DNA of 64,000 nucleotides from Nibribacter koreensis. GTDB taxonomy: Bacteria; Bacteroidota; Bacteroidia; Cytophagales; Hymenobacteraceae. This document shows, piece by piece, positions 42,762-51,010 of this stretch. Below the pieces are notes generated by a model. The model had not been told where the DNA came from. It worked only from the letters and a program-made list of their open reading frames with translations, and did not search any database. The first letter of the stretch is position 1; every line of letters starts with the position of its first letter. The stretch spans positions 930,001 through 994,000 of the forward strand of contig NZ_BAABGX010000002.1 of assembly GCF_039541795.1 (NCBI RefSeq), written 5' to 3'. The position numbers and the translations under genes were made by a program.

Positions 42762-43463
42762 ATGATGCGCACAAGACTTTTACTTTGCTTCTCCGCCCTT
42801 GGCCTTATTGTTAGCTGTACACCTCACACAGAAAAGGCGAGGCCAGTTATTCAGTCCATTACAATTATGGAATCTGGCATTGTTGATTCTGCTACAGCTG
42901 TAAATCCGCATCATGGAATCTGGGCTTATGTCCATTTTGACTTCGCAAATAACAGGGCATCAATTTATAGGAAAAAGTTTGCAGAGTATTTCTTGCCCGA
43001 ATTCGACAGGTTCAAAAAAGATACTATTATAGCAAACCTGAATTCAGACACGCTGCTTATTGGCTTTGCAAACCAATTATTACAGTTTGATTTTAAAAAT
43101 TTTTACTTGAAGGAAACATTAAAAAGGAAGAAAATAGAAGACGCAGGTAGGAATGGCAGGTTAGATGAAATAAGACATCTGCGCAGAATTGATTTTCAAG
43201 TCTTTTATGTTAGACTAAAAACTGATTCTGCTGAACAGGTTTTTGCTTACAACAACATGGTTGGGATTCCTGCCTTCATACATGTGACTGAGCTGTTTAA
43301 TCGACTTACAGAATCAGAAAAATTAAAAGTCACTGCAAACAAACTGAACGAAGACAGTTTGATGGCTCCATTTCTGGCTCGTCCAGAGTTAATAAATTCT
43401 TTCTTTCCACCTCCTCCACTTCCAGATCCGCCACCTCCTCCCCCTCCCCCAAGTAAATACTAG
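42762..43463 (+). CDS. AT-rich hypothetical lipoprotein with polyproline tail
   Basis: 233 residues. Lipoprotein signal with lipobox LIVSC, an alpha/beta body without recognised motif (about 25-210), and a C-terminal run of Pro broken by Leu-Asp (FFPPPPLPDPP...PSKY). The polyproline end may extend from the membrane or bind a partner. Base composition is lower in GC than flanking genes. I start at ATG 42762 (ATGATG doublet); the frame upstream is a TTG extension. The stop codon is 5 nt before a 38-bp palindrome. Confidence 0.75.
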   Translation: MMRTRLLLCFSALGLIVSCTPHTEKARPVIQSITIMESGIVDSATAVNPHHGIWAYVHFDFANNRASIYRKKFAEYFLPEFDRFKKDTIIANLNSDTLLIGFANQLLQFDFKNFYLKETLKRKKIEDAGRNGRLDEIRHLRRIDFQVFYVRLKTDSAEQVFAYNNMVGIPAFIHVTELFNRLTESEKLKVTANKLNEDSLMAPFLARPELINSFFPPPPLPDPPPPPPPPSKY

Positions 43464-43468
43464 CCTCC

Positions 43469-43506
43469 CATTTTCAGCCTCTTTTCCTCAAAACAGGCCA
43501 AAAACG
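43469..43506. repeat. 38-bp palindromic element, copy 22
   Basis: CATTTTCAGCCTCTTTTC and CAAAACAGGCCAAAAACG. It starts 5 nt after the lipoprotein stop codon. Confidence 0.9.
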
Positions 43507-43613
43507 CCTTTGCCCGTCTTCCCGAAGAACAACCACCTTCCGCTAAACTATTCCTTTACAAATTCGGTTAAGAAGAGATGGATTGCCCGGTGCCATGGTA
43601 GCGCGGGAATGCC

Positions 43614-43621
43614 TACCTTTG
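43614..43621 (+). promoter_or_regulatory. -7 box TACCTTTG for uvrA
   Basis: Matches TAnnTTTG 23 nt before the uvrA ATG. No SOS-type LexA box is evident upstream. Confidence 0.6.
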
Positions 43622-43644
43622 CTCTTTAAACCGAACCAAATCGG

Positions 43645-46600
43645 ATGACGCCAAAAGATACGGATGCTACGCAGGTAGCCAAAAAACATACCTCAACCAC
43701 CGTGGATGTGCCCTTCATTGAAGTGTATGGCGCCCGGGAACACAACCTCAAGAACATCAGCCTTAAGATACCGCGCAATGAGTTGGTGGTCTTCACGGGC
43801 ATCTCGGGCTCTGGTAAATCCTCCCTGGCCTTTGACACCATCTACGCCGAGGGCCAGCGCCGCTACATGGAGACCTTCTCGGCTTACGCCCGCTCCTTTC
43901 TGGGGGGCATGGAACGTCCCAACGTAGACAAGATTGAAGGGCTTTCGCCGGTAATCTCTATTGAGCAGAAAACCACTTCGCGCAACCCCCGCTCTACCGT
44001 GGGCACCATCACTGAGATTTATGACTTCCTGCGCCTGCTGTACGCCCGTACCGCCGAGGCCTTCAGTTATGAGACCGGTGAGAAGATGGTCAAGCAGAGT
44101 GATGACCAGATTGTGAACCACATTTTGGAGTACTTCAACGGCAAGCGCACCATCATTCTGGCCCCCGTGGTGAAAGGCCGGAAAGGCCATTACCGCGAGC
44201 TGTTTGAGCAGATTAGAAAGATGGGTTTCCTGCGCGCCCGCATTGACGGCGAACTGGTGGAACTCACGCCCAAGATGCAGGTGGACCGCTACAAAATCCA
44301 CGACATTGAGATTGTGATTGACAAGCTGGTGCCCTCTGCCGAGGACCGCTACCGCCTGTCCACCTCTATCCAGAACGCATTGCAACACGGCAAAGGCACC
44401 GCCCTGGCCATGGACGCCGACACCAACGAGACGCAATTCTACTCCCGTCACCTGATGGACCCGGCCACAGGCATCGCGTATGATGACCCGGCGCCCAACA
44501 CCTTCTCCTTCAACTCGCCGTACGGTGCGTGCCCGGTGTGTAATGGCCTAGGCGAAATCCAGGAACTGACCGAGGAATCCATTGTCCCCAGCAAGAGCGT
44601 GAGCATCAGCCGGGGCGGGATTGCGCCCTTGGGCGAGTACCGCGACATCTGGATTTTCTCACAGATACAGGCCTTACTCAAACGCCACAAGCTTTCTTTA
44701 ATGGCTCCCATTGAGGACATCCCCGAAGAGGCTTGGCATCAATTGATGTACGGTTTTGAAGAGGAAGACCCAAAGGGCAAGAAAGAGCCATTCGTATTTG
44801 AAGGTGTTATCAACTTCCTCAAAAAACAACTGGAGTCTGACTCTGACAACGTACGCGCCTGGATTCAGGAATACACCCAACAAAGCACCTGCCCTGAGTG
44901 CAACGGCTACCGCCTGAAAAAAGAATCCCTGCACTTTAAACTGGACAACACCCACATTGGACAACTCTCTGAGATGGACATCCAACAGCTCGCTGACTGG
45001 ATAGCCAACCTGGAAGACCGCCTCAATGACCGCCAGAACCTGATCGCGCGCGAACTCCTGAAAGAGATTCGCAAACGGATTGGCTTTTTGGTAGACGTAG
45101 GGTTGGAGTACCTGCATTTGCACCGCTCCGTGCGCACGTTGTCTGGCGGCGAAAGCCAACGGATACGTTTGGCTACGCAGATTGGTACGCAGTTGGTGGG
45201 TGTGCTCTACATCATGGATGAGCCCAGCATTGGCCTGCACCAGCGCGACAATGAGAAACTGATCAAGGCTTTGCAGGACTTGCGTGACTTGGGCAACTCC
45301 GTGGTGGTAGTAGAACATGACAAAGACATGATTCTGGCCGCCGATTACGTGGTGGACATCGGTCCGGGCGCAGGTATTCACGGCGGGCAGATTGTAACCG
45401 CCGGCACACCCCAAGAAATGATGGAAAGCGGTACCACTACTGCTGACTACTTAAGCTACAGAAGAGGTATTCCAGTACGCCGTCAGAAGCGTGAAGGCAA
45501 CGGCAAGAGCGTGATTCTGCGCGGCGCCACCGGCCATAACCTGAAAGACGTGACGTTGGAACTGCCTTTGGGCAAACTCATCTGCGTGACCGGGGTTTCG
45601 GGGAGCGGTAAGTCGTCGTTGATTCATGACACGCTCTACCCTATCCTCAACAAGCACTTCTTCCACGCCAAGCGTGAGCCGCTTCCGTTCAAAGGCATTG
45701 AAGGCCTCAACCACATTGACAAGGTAATTGAGGTAGACCAAAGCCCGATTGGCCGTACGCCGCGCTCTAACCCAGCCACCTACACAGGGGTGTTCACCGA
45801 GATCAGAAGCTTGTTTGCGTCCATGCCCGAGGCCAAGATCAGAGGCTATGCGGCGGGTCGTTTCTCGTTCAACGTGAAAGGCGGTCGTTGTGAGACCTGT
45901 GAGGGAGCCGGTATGCGCACCATTGAGATGAATTTCATGCCAGACGTGTACGTGCCGTGTGAGACCTGCAAAGGCAAACGCTACAACCGCGAGACGCTGG
46001 AGGTTCGCTTCAAAGGCAAGTCGGTGACAGATATTCTGGACATGACCGTGGAGCAGGCCGTAGAGTTCTTTGAGCACCAGCCTAGAATCCTGCGCAAAAT
46101 CAAAACGCTGAATGATGTGGGTTTAGGCTACATCACCCTTGGCCAGCAGGCTACCACGCTTTCGGGTGGTGAGGCGCAGCGCGTGAAACTAGCCACGGAG
46201 CTTTCCAAGAAAGACACGGGCCGCACGCTCTACATTCTGGATGAGCCTACCACGGGTCTGCATTTCCAGGACATTGAGCATCTCTCTGATGTGTTGAACC
46301 GTCTGGTGGACAAAGGCAACAGCGTGCTTATTATTGAGCACAACATGGACTTGATTAAAGTAGCTGACCATGTGATTGACATCGGGCCCGAGGGCGGCGC
46401 CAAAGGCGGAAGCATTGTGGCCCAGGGCACGCCCGAGGAAGTAGCCGCCACCGGCTTAGGCCACACGTCGCGTTTCTTGAAAAATGAGCTCAGCACCAGC
46501 CACTACATTGACGCGCCTGTGTTTGTAGAAGAAGAGGTAGAAGAAGCCTTTGACGACCTGCCAACCGATGAGGTAAAGGAGAAGAAGCCCAGAGGCCGCA

Positions 46601-46689
46601 AGAAGAAAGAGGAAACGGCAGATGTTTCTGCTGCACCTGCCGCGGCTACGGAGAAGAAAAAACCCGGCCGTAAAAAGAAGACCGACTAG
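43645..46689 (+). CDS. uvrA: Excinuclease ABC subunit A
   Basis: 1014 residues. Two ABC modules: Walker A GISGSGKSS (52-60) and GVSGSGKSS (about 650), signatures LSGGESQRIRLA and LSGGEAQRVKLA, and zinc-binding Cys pairs CPVC/CPEC and CETC/CETC. It scans DNA for damage and loads UvrB in nucleotide-excision repair. It is longer than E. coli UvrA by about 70 residues, mostly a C-terminal tail (about 955-1014) with acidic then basic parts, including KKPRGRKKK and KPGRKKK, which resemble AT-hook minor-groove binders. A 38-bp palindrome begins at the base directly after the stop. Confidence 0.96.
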   Translation: MTPKDTDATQVAKKHTSTTVDVPFIEVYGAREHNLKNISLKIPRNELVVFTGISGSGKSSLAFDTIYAEGQRRYMETFSAYARSFLGGMERPNVDKIEGLSPVISIEQKTTSRNPRSTVGTITEIYDFLRLLYARTAEAFSYETGEKMVKQSDDQIVNHILEYFNGKRTIILAPVVKGRKGHYRELFEQIRKMGFLRARIDGELVELTPKMQVDRYKIHDIEIVIDKLVPSAEDRYRLSTSIQNALQHGKGTALAMDADTNETQFYSRHLMDPATGIAYDDPAPNTFSFNSPYGACPVCNGLGEIQELTEESIVPSKSVSISRGGIAPLGEYRDIWIFSQIQALLKRHKLSLMAPIEDIPEEAWHQLMYGFEEEDPKGKKEPFVFEGVINFLKKQLESDSDNVRAWIQEYTQQSTCPECNGYRLKKESLHFKLDNTHIGQLSEMDIQQLADWIANLEDRLNDRQNLIARELLKEIRKRIGFLVDVGLEYLHLHRSVRTLSGGESQRIRLATQIGTQLVGVLYIMDEPSIGLHQRDNEKLIKALQDLRDLGNSVVVVEHDKDMILAADYVVDIGPGAGIHGGQIVTAGTPQEMMESGTTTADYLSYRRGIPVRRQKREGNGKSVILRGATGHNLKDVTLELPLGKLICVTGVSGSGKSSLIHDTLYPILNKHFFHAKREPLPFKGIEGLNHIDKVIEVDQSPIGRTPRSNPATYTGVFTEIRSLFASMPEAKIRGYAAGRFSFNVKGGRCETCEGAGMRTIEMNFMPDVYVPCETCKGKRYNRETLEVRFKGKSVTDILDMTVEQAVEFFEHQPRILRKIKTLNDVGLGYITLGQQATTLSGGEAQRVKLATELSKKDTGRTLYILDEPTTGLHFQDIEHLSDVLNRLVDKGNSVLIIEHNMDLIKVADHVIDIGPEGGAKGGSIVAQGTPEEVAATGLGHTSRFLKNELSTSHYIDAPVFVEEEVEEAFDDLPTDEVKEKKPRGRKKKEETADVSAAPAAATEKKKPGRKKKTD

Positions 46690-46727
46690 CGTTTTTGGCC
46701 TGATCCTCTGAAAACAGGCCAAAAACG
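46690..46727. repeat. 38-bp palindromic element, copy 23
   Basis: CGTTTTTGGCCTGATCCT and GAAAACAGGCCAAAAACG. It abuts the uvrA stop codon with no gap and is followed by a terminator. Confidence 0.93.
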
Positions 46728-46732
46728 AAGAT

Positions 46733-46776
46733 AACAGAAAGCCCTCTCTGCACGTGTGCGGAGAGGGCTTTCTGTT
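46733..46776. terminator. Strong terminator between convergent genes
   Basis: Perfect 16-bp stem AACAGAAAGCCCTCTC / GAGAGGGCTTTCTGTT with a 12-nt loop. It serves uvrA and the small lipoprotein. On the minus strand the following T-run comes from the palindrome. Confidence 0.9.
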
Positions 46777-46875
46777 TAAGGATGATTTCGCTGGAATATC
46801 GCCTTGGCAGTAGACAGCTAGGTCAGACTTTAAAATGGCTCCTTTTGAAAAGTCTTGGCCAGAGGAAACCAAAGA

Positions 46876-47154
46876 CTATTTCTTAGCGGCGGTGTCTTTC
46901 TTGGCAGTAGTGGCAGTGGTATCTTTTGTAACGGCCGTAGTGTCTTTAGGAGACTGCGTTTCTGGGTTGGCCAGCGTGGCCTTGCTGTTGGCTTCGGCCA
47001 CGGCGTCACTGCTGTTATGACCGGTTCCTGCCTGATTATCAGTTAAACCATAGCCAGTACCTTTATCATCTACGTCTGTAGAGGCTGTGTATGTATTACA
47101 AGCCGAGCCTACCAATAAGGCACCAGCCACAAAAAATGGCATTATCTTTTTCAT
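46876..47154 (-). CDS. Small Thr/Lys-rich lipoprotein
   Basis: 92 residues from ATG 47154. Signal MKKIMPFFVAGALLVGSAC with the lipobox ending at Cys, then a low-complexity, disordered Thr/Asp/Lys-rich region with repeated KDTT/KDTA units at the C-terminus. Function unknown; it could be a cell-envelope spacer. A TACCTTTG box lies 22-29 nt upstream. An ATG eight codons upstream is less likely. Confidence 0.7.
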   Translation of the reverse strand: MKKIMPFFVAGALLVGSACNTYTASTDVDDKGTGYGLTDNQAGTGHNSSDAVAEANSKATLANPETQSPKDTTAVTKDTTATTAKKDTAAKK

Positions 47155-47175
47155 ATATCTTGTAATGTGTTGCGG

Positions 47176-47183
47176 CAAAGGTA
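47176..47183 (-). promoter_or_regulatory. -7 box TACCTTTG
   Basis: Minus-strand TAnnTTTG match 22 nt before the small-lipoprotein ATG. Confidence 0.6.
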
Positions 47184-47376
47184 AATAATTTGGGGCTTAT
47201 ACCACACCCTCGGTCAGGGGTTTATCTCTGTTATGGGTAGAAAAATTCTTTCCTCTAATCACTAAGACACTAGCCTTACATTTACATTGGTTTTCTGGGT
47301 AGGACTTTCCTATCCATCACTGCTCTGTGGTGCATGCATTTGGCTGTTCACTTGGCATTGCCGTCTGTTCCGGTGT

Positions 47377-47567
47377 GTGCACGCATTTGGCTATTCTTAC
47401 CTTCCTTCTCTCTTCCGGTGCGAAATTCTTGCCTTGTTTCATTTGTTCTGGTAAGCGCTCACGGCCGCGAGGCCCCGCCCTGTCCCTTCGCACTGCTGTT
47501 GTCTGTGGGACTTCGTCCCTGCCTCCGCTCCCGCGGCGCACAGACAACAGAGGCGCTCAGGACCAAG
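47377..47567 (-). repeat. Dispersed repeat of about 190 bp, copy B
   Basis: Reverse-complement match to 6467-6654. The ends are conserved and the centre is replaced by a different palindromic segment (CAGACAACAG ... CTGTTGTCTG). Confidence 0.75.
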
Positions 47568-47710
47568 GCTGATTCGGGTGCGCTTGGTTTAGGCTTGTTG
47601 GTGGATTTAGTCGATGGTAGGCAATGACTGCTTCTGTTGTGCAGACGTCACGCGTGCTGCGCACGGCTGTAGCCATCTGCTCGCACGTGACCGGCCGGGC
47701 TTGCGCCCTG

Positions 47711-47880
47711 TCCGTAGCGGCGTAATACATAACGCCGCGTCTCCATGCAACGATCACTGCACCCAAATCATAAGCTTTCCTACGCCAGAATCTCTTTATG
47801 GGCAGAGTTTAAGGCCTCTACCAGTTCGTCACCTGGTCTCTTCGTAGTGGACACGGCGTTATACATAACGCCGCTACGGA
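47711..47880. repeat. Inverted pair of TCCGTAGCGGCGT elements
   Basis: TCCGTAGCGGCGTAATACAT (from 47711, continuing AACGCCGCG) and, on the opposite strand, 47854-47880 with TCCGTAGCGGCGTTATGTAT. Each is itself a small hairpin (CGGCGT...ACGCCG). Together they form a divergent pair 115 nt apart. Confidence 0.7.
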
Positions 47881-47907
47881 ACGGATAACCGGAAACAACC
47901 GACCTGT

Positions 47908-47945
47908 CATTTTTGGCCTGAAATCCGGGAAACAGCCCGAAAACG
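47908..47945. repeat. 38-bp palindromic element, copy 24
   Basis: CATTTTTGGCCTGAAATC and GGGAAACAGCCCGAAAACG. It lies in the repeat-rich gap, not next to a gene end. Confidence 0.85.
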
Positions 47946-48071
47946 CATAAAGAGAAAAGCCCTTCTCAGCAGGGAGAGGGGTTGGGGTGAGGCCAACACC
48001 ATTACCTAGATTCAGGACTCGGGCTCAAGACTCAGAGCTATTTAAGACTTGAGAGCATCTTAGCCAAGAAC

Positions 48072-48109
48072 TGTTTTTGGCTTATTTTCCAGAAAACAGG
48101 TCAAAAACG
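48072..48109. repeat. 38-bp palindromic element, copy 25
   Basis: TGTTTTTGGCTTATTTTC and GAAAACAGGTCAAAAACG. Its last G is the first base of the next terminator stem. Confidence 0.92.
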
Positions 48110-48143
48110 AAGAGCCAACCAAATTTACACTGGTTGGCTCTTC
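48109..48143 (-). terminator. Terminator of the DUF4142 operon
   Basis: Perfect 12-bp stem GAAGAGCCAACC / GGTTGGCTCTTC. For the minus-strand transcript the U-tract is the CGTTTTT of the adjoining palindrome. Confidence 0.9.
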
Positions 48144-48165
48144 AACAAATATATCTAACGATGCC

Positions 48166-48846
48166 TTAGTCTACCTGGTCTTCAATCTTGGTGGCCATGT
48201 CTTGGTGGGACTTAAGCATAGGCAGGGTTTTAGTGGCAAACGCCTTCACGGTTGGAGCCTGGGCGTTGTTGCTCTTGGCTTCAAACAGGGCGATATCCAT
48301 TTTATGGGCCACTTCCATCATGTCCATGTAGGCCTCGTCAAAGTCTTTGCCGGTTTTGTTGTTGAGTTTGTCCAGCATGGTCTGGTGCATGGGCATTAGA
48401 ACGGTAGGCAGCTGTACGTTCATCTGTGAGGCAATGGACATCTGCTCTTGGTTGGCCTTGGTGTGGTGGTCTACCATCATCTGCGCGAAGCGTTTTACTT
48501 CGGCGTTGGAGGCGTTTTGCGCGGCCAGCTTACCGGCCTGTATCTCTAGCATGTTGCTGCTGGCGGCCGTCATCATAAAGGTGGCATCGTCCATGTTGGC
48601 AATCGTCTCGGCGTCTAGCATGCCAGTGCTGTTGGCCGTGCTGCCGGCGCCGGTAGCAGTGGCTGTACCTGTGGCGTTTCCGCCGCCGCCCAAGCCAGTG
48701 GTGCCGCCCGAAGCAGTTTCATTGGCCACCGTGGCGTCTGTGGTGGTTTCGGCGGTGGTGTTGGTGTCAGAGTCTGTGGTAGTGCTGGTACAGGCGGCGC
48801 CAAACAGCATGGCTCCGGCGGCAAAGAATAACATTGATTTTTTCAT
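48166..48846 (-). CDS. DUF4142 lipoprotein, paralogue D (last in operon)
   Basis: 226 residues. Lipobox FGAAC, a long Thr/Gly/Ala-rich disordered linker (about 20-75), then one DUF4142 domain (about 85-225). The family core is visible: SSNMLEIQAGKLAAQNA, then MMVDHHTKANQEQ with paired His, MHQTMLDKL, FDEAYMDMMEVAHKMDIALFE and FATKTLPMLKSHQDMA. DUF4142 proteins are helical, ferritin-like bundles in the periplasm, often stress-induced; the conserved His may bind metal (inference). It lies 63 nt behind paralogue C. Confidence 0.9.
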   Translation of the reverse strand: MKKSMLFFAAGAMLFGAACTSTTTDSDTNTTAETTTDATVANETASGGTTGLGGGGNATGTATATGAGSTANSTGMLDAETIANMDDATFMMTAASSNMLEIQAGKLAAQNASNAEVKRFAQMMVDHHTKANQEQMSIASQMNVQLPTVLMPMHQTMLDKLNNKTGKDFDEAYMDMMEVAHKMDIALFEAKSNNAQAPTVKAFATKTLPMLKSHQDMATKIEDQVD

Positions 48847-48909
48847 AGAAGTAGTGTTTTAGTGTTTGTGTAATGTGCGTCAGGTTCTCTCTTAGGCACT
48901 AGCAGTTGG

Positions 48910-49581
48910 CTAGTTGGCGGCTCTCTCTACTTTATCTTCTAGCTGGTCTGCCTTGTGCCCATGGGCGCGCAGATTAGGCAAGGCGCGTATGGCAAAGGCC
49001 CGCACGCTGGTGGTAGCCGCCGCATTGCTCACCATTTCAAACTTGGCCAGGTCTTCTTTGTGGGCTTCTTCCATGGCATCCATATACTTGCGGTCAAACT
49101 GGGTGCCCGTCATGGAGCCAAGCTTTTCTACCAGCTTTTGATGCCGGGCCATCATGGCCGTAGGCAGTTCCAGGTTCATGCCCTGGGCTACAGATAGTAA
49201 TTCTTGATTGGCTTTGGTGTGGTGGTCTTTCATCAACTGGCCAAACTCCTTCACCTCTGGATCTGTGGCTCTTTGCACGGCCATTTGCCCTAAGGTCACT
49301 TGCATGAGGTTACGGCTGGCCATCTCAGTGAGAAACTGCTCTTCTGTTAAGGGGCGGTTGTCATAGAGCATGGTGTTGGAGACGGCAGACCCAGTGCCCG
49401 TGTTCATGTAGCCGGCACTGCCGGTCTCTTTGGTGACGCCGGCGGCATCGCTTTTGTTCATAACGCTGGCGGTGTGGCTGTCTGTGGTAGGCACCGTATT
49501 AGAGGTAGAGGCGTCTATCCTGCTGCACGCGCCTAGGGCTACGGCGGCCAAAACTCCAATGGTATATCCTGTCTTTCTCAT
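48910..49581 (-). CDS. DUF4142 lipoprotein, paralogue C
   Basis: 223 residues from ATG 49581 (a start eight codons upstream is possible). Lipobox ALGAC, a Ser/Thr/Gly linker (about 20-75), then the DUF4142 domain with LGQMAVQRATDPEVKEFG, MKDHHTKANQEL, MMARHQKLVEKL, YMDAMEEAHKEDLAKFE and FAIRALPNLRAHGHKA. It is the closest relative of paralogue D in the HHTKAN segment. Third gene of the operon. Confidence 0.9.
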   Translation of the reverse strand: MRKTGYTIGVLAAVALGACSRIDASTSNTVPTTDSHTASVMNKSDAAGVTKETGSAGYMNTGTGSAVSNTMLYDNRPLTEEQFLTEMASRNLMQVTLGQMAVQRATDPEVKEFGQLMKDHHTKANQELLSVAQGMNLELPTAMMARHQKLVEKLGSMTGTQFDRKYMDAMEEAHKEDLAKFEMVSNAAATTSVRAFAIRALPNLRAHGHKADQLEDKVERAAN

Positions 49582-49637
49582 AGTGCTGGTGTTTATGGTA
49601 GTCAATGTGCTGTTCTCAACACCTTCCCTGTGAGGAA

Positions 49638-50204
49638 TTATTTAGTTAATACGTTTTTCAATTGGGTGGCCAGGCGCACATGTCCTTGCAAGACCGGCAG
49701 CGTCTTAAGGGCATAGCCACTTAAAGACACGTTTAAATTACCTTGTGAAGCTCCCCTAAACAGGGTTACGTCTTGCTGGTGCACGGCCTCCATCTCGGTG
49801 GCATATGCTTTCTCAAAGGCGGCGCCCGTTAGTTTAGACACGCGGTCATAGATGGCCTGGTGCTCTGACCGTAGCGTGGTGGAATACGACAAGTCTTGCT
49901 GGCGGGCTAAGCTTTGCAGTTCACTGTTGGCTTTGCCGTGATGGTTCACCATGATTCTGGAGAACTCCCGCGTCTCAATGGTGACCGCCTTTTGCAGCGC
50001 CACCTCGCTTAATCGTAGCTCTAGCTGTCCGCTGCTGGCGGCGGCCGTCACAAAGGCTTGGTCTGCCTGCTTGGTAGACTGCGTTTCTGTACCAGTGCCG
50101 GTGCCCGTGGGCGTGCCGTCTGTGCCAATGCCCAAGGTGGCACACCCGGTGCTACTGCACAAGATGCCTGCCACCCCAAGGGTGTAGATCCATTTTTTCA
50201 TCAT
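49638..50204 (-). CDS. DUF4142 lipoprotein, paralogue B
   Basis: 188 residues. Lipobox SSTGC, a Thr/Gly-rich linker (about 22-45) and a DUF4142 domain with LSEVALQKAVTIETREFS, MVNHHGKANSEL (HHGKAN instead of HHTKAN), LRSEHQAIYDRV, FEKAYATEMEAVHQQDVTLF and YALKTLPVLQGHVRLA. It is more diverged than C and D. It lies 24 nt behind gene A and 56 nt ahead of gene C. Confidence 0.9.
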   Translation of the reverse strand: MMKKWIYTLGVAGILCSSTGCATLGIGTDGTPTGTGTGTETQSTKQADQAFVTAAASSGQLELRLSEVALQKAVTIETREFSRIMVNHHGKANSELQSLARQQDLSYSTTLRSEHQAIYDRVSKLTGAAFEKAYATEMEAVHQQDVTLFRGASQGNLNVSLSGYALKTLPVLQGHVRLATQLKNVLTK

Positions 50205-50228
50205 GCTGCTGTTGATTGGTTGTTTGAA

Positions 50229-50798
50229 TTAGGGGTTTAGTTGCTCTTCTACTTGCTCTGCCTGTGCCAGATGGGCCCGCAGCATAGGAAGGCTCTTGGT
50301 GGCGAAGGCTTTCAATTCTACGTCTGTTCCTTCAGCAGCCATGTCCTCAAAATCTTTGATGGCCTGCTTGTGCTCCTTCATGACCGCCTTCAGGTACGCC
50401 ATGTCAAAAGCAGCGCCGCTCTTGCTCATGATCTCATTGTACTCGTCCTGGTGGTCGTCTCCCATCTGCGTGGGCGTTACCAGGTTCTTGAGATCAGCAA
50501 TCTGCTTAAGCTGGGCGTTGGCCTGCGTGTGGTGGTTGAGGAGGGTTTGTCCTAGTTCGCGCACTAGCGGAGACGCGCCTTTGCTGGAAGCCAGCCGGCC
50601 CAGCTCTGCTTCTAGCAAGCCACCGCTGGTGACTTCGGCTACAAACCACCCGGCTTTCTCGTCTTTGCCCGTGGTTTCCAGGAGTTTTTCATTGTGCTTT
50701 CCGGCAGCGTCTACAGAGGTGGAGTCTGAGGAACCGCCACAGCTGGTCAATATTGTCAACAAGGCGCCGCTGAAGAGAAAACACAATCTTTTTTTCAT
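50229..50798 (-). CDS. DUF4142 lipoprotein, paralogue A (first in operon)
   Basis: 189 residues from ATG 50798. Lipobox ILTSC, a short linker, and a DUF4142 domain with LLEAELGRLASSKGASPLVRELG, LLNHHTQANAQL (HHTQAN), DDHQDEYNEI, FDMAYLKAVMKEHKQAIKDFE and FATKSLPMLRAHLAQA. It is the promoter-proximal member; the frame extension to 50822 is less likely. All four genes share direction and small gaps, indicating one transcript ending at 48109-48143. Confidence 0.9.
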   Translation of the reverse strand: MKKRLCFLFSGALLTILTSCGGSSDSTSVDAAGKHNEKLLETTGKDEKAGWFVAEVTSGGLLEAELGRLASSKGASPLVRELGQTLLNHHTQANAQLKQIADLKNLVTPTQMGDDHQDEYNEIMSKSGAAFDMAYLKAVMKEHKQAIKDFEDMAAEGTDVELKAFATKSLPMLRAHLAQAEQVEEQLNP

Positions 50799-50937
50799 AG
50801 TGGTATTTTGTACAAATGGCATACAGGTCTCACCTGCTGGCTATTTTTACGGGCTTGCCATAGGATGGTTTTCATAGGCGGTTTTCTTGCTTGCAAAGAG
50901 CATTGTTGTGATTTTACCAGTATACATTTAAACGGAA

Positions 50938-50969
50938 AGAGCCCGCGCCTTTTGCAAGACGCGGGCTCT
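50938..50969. terminator. Terminator after the PaaG-like gene
   Basis: Stem AGAGCCCGCG / CGCGGGCTCT (10 bp perfect) with a 12-nt loop, two bases from a 38-bp palindrome. Confidence 0.85.
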
Positions 50970-50971
50970 CT

Positions 50972-51009
50972 TGTTTTTGGCTTGTTTTCTCAAAAACAGG
51001 CCAAAAACG
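50972..51009. repeat. 38-bp palindromic element, copy 26
   Basis: TGTTTTTGGCTTGTTTTC and AAAAACAGGCCAAAAACG, near consensus. It is 1 nt from the stop codon of the PaaG-like gene. Confidence 0.93.
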
Positions 51010-51010
51010 C

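Larger units (their letters stand above)
47184..48165. other. Repeat-rich gene-free region of about 980 nt
   Basis: No supported gene. It holds copy B of the 190-bp dispersed repeat (47377-47567), a pair of inverted CCGTAGCGGCGT elements (47711-47880), two 38-bp palindromes, a CCCTTCTCAGCAGGGAGAGG stretch (about 47960) and a GACTC/GAGTC quasi-repeat (about 48015-48055). Short frames here follow the repeats. Confidence 0.7.

Noticed and set aside
43693..45414. Long minus-strand frames opposite uvrA
   Set aside because: They are mirror frames of a strongly conserved gene, caused by codon bias.
47317..47627. Overlapping frames on both strands in the 190-bp repeat
   Set aside because: They are frames of a dispersed repeat that are not conserved between its two copies.
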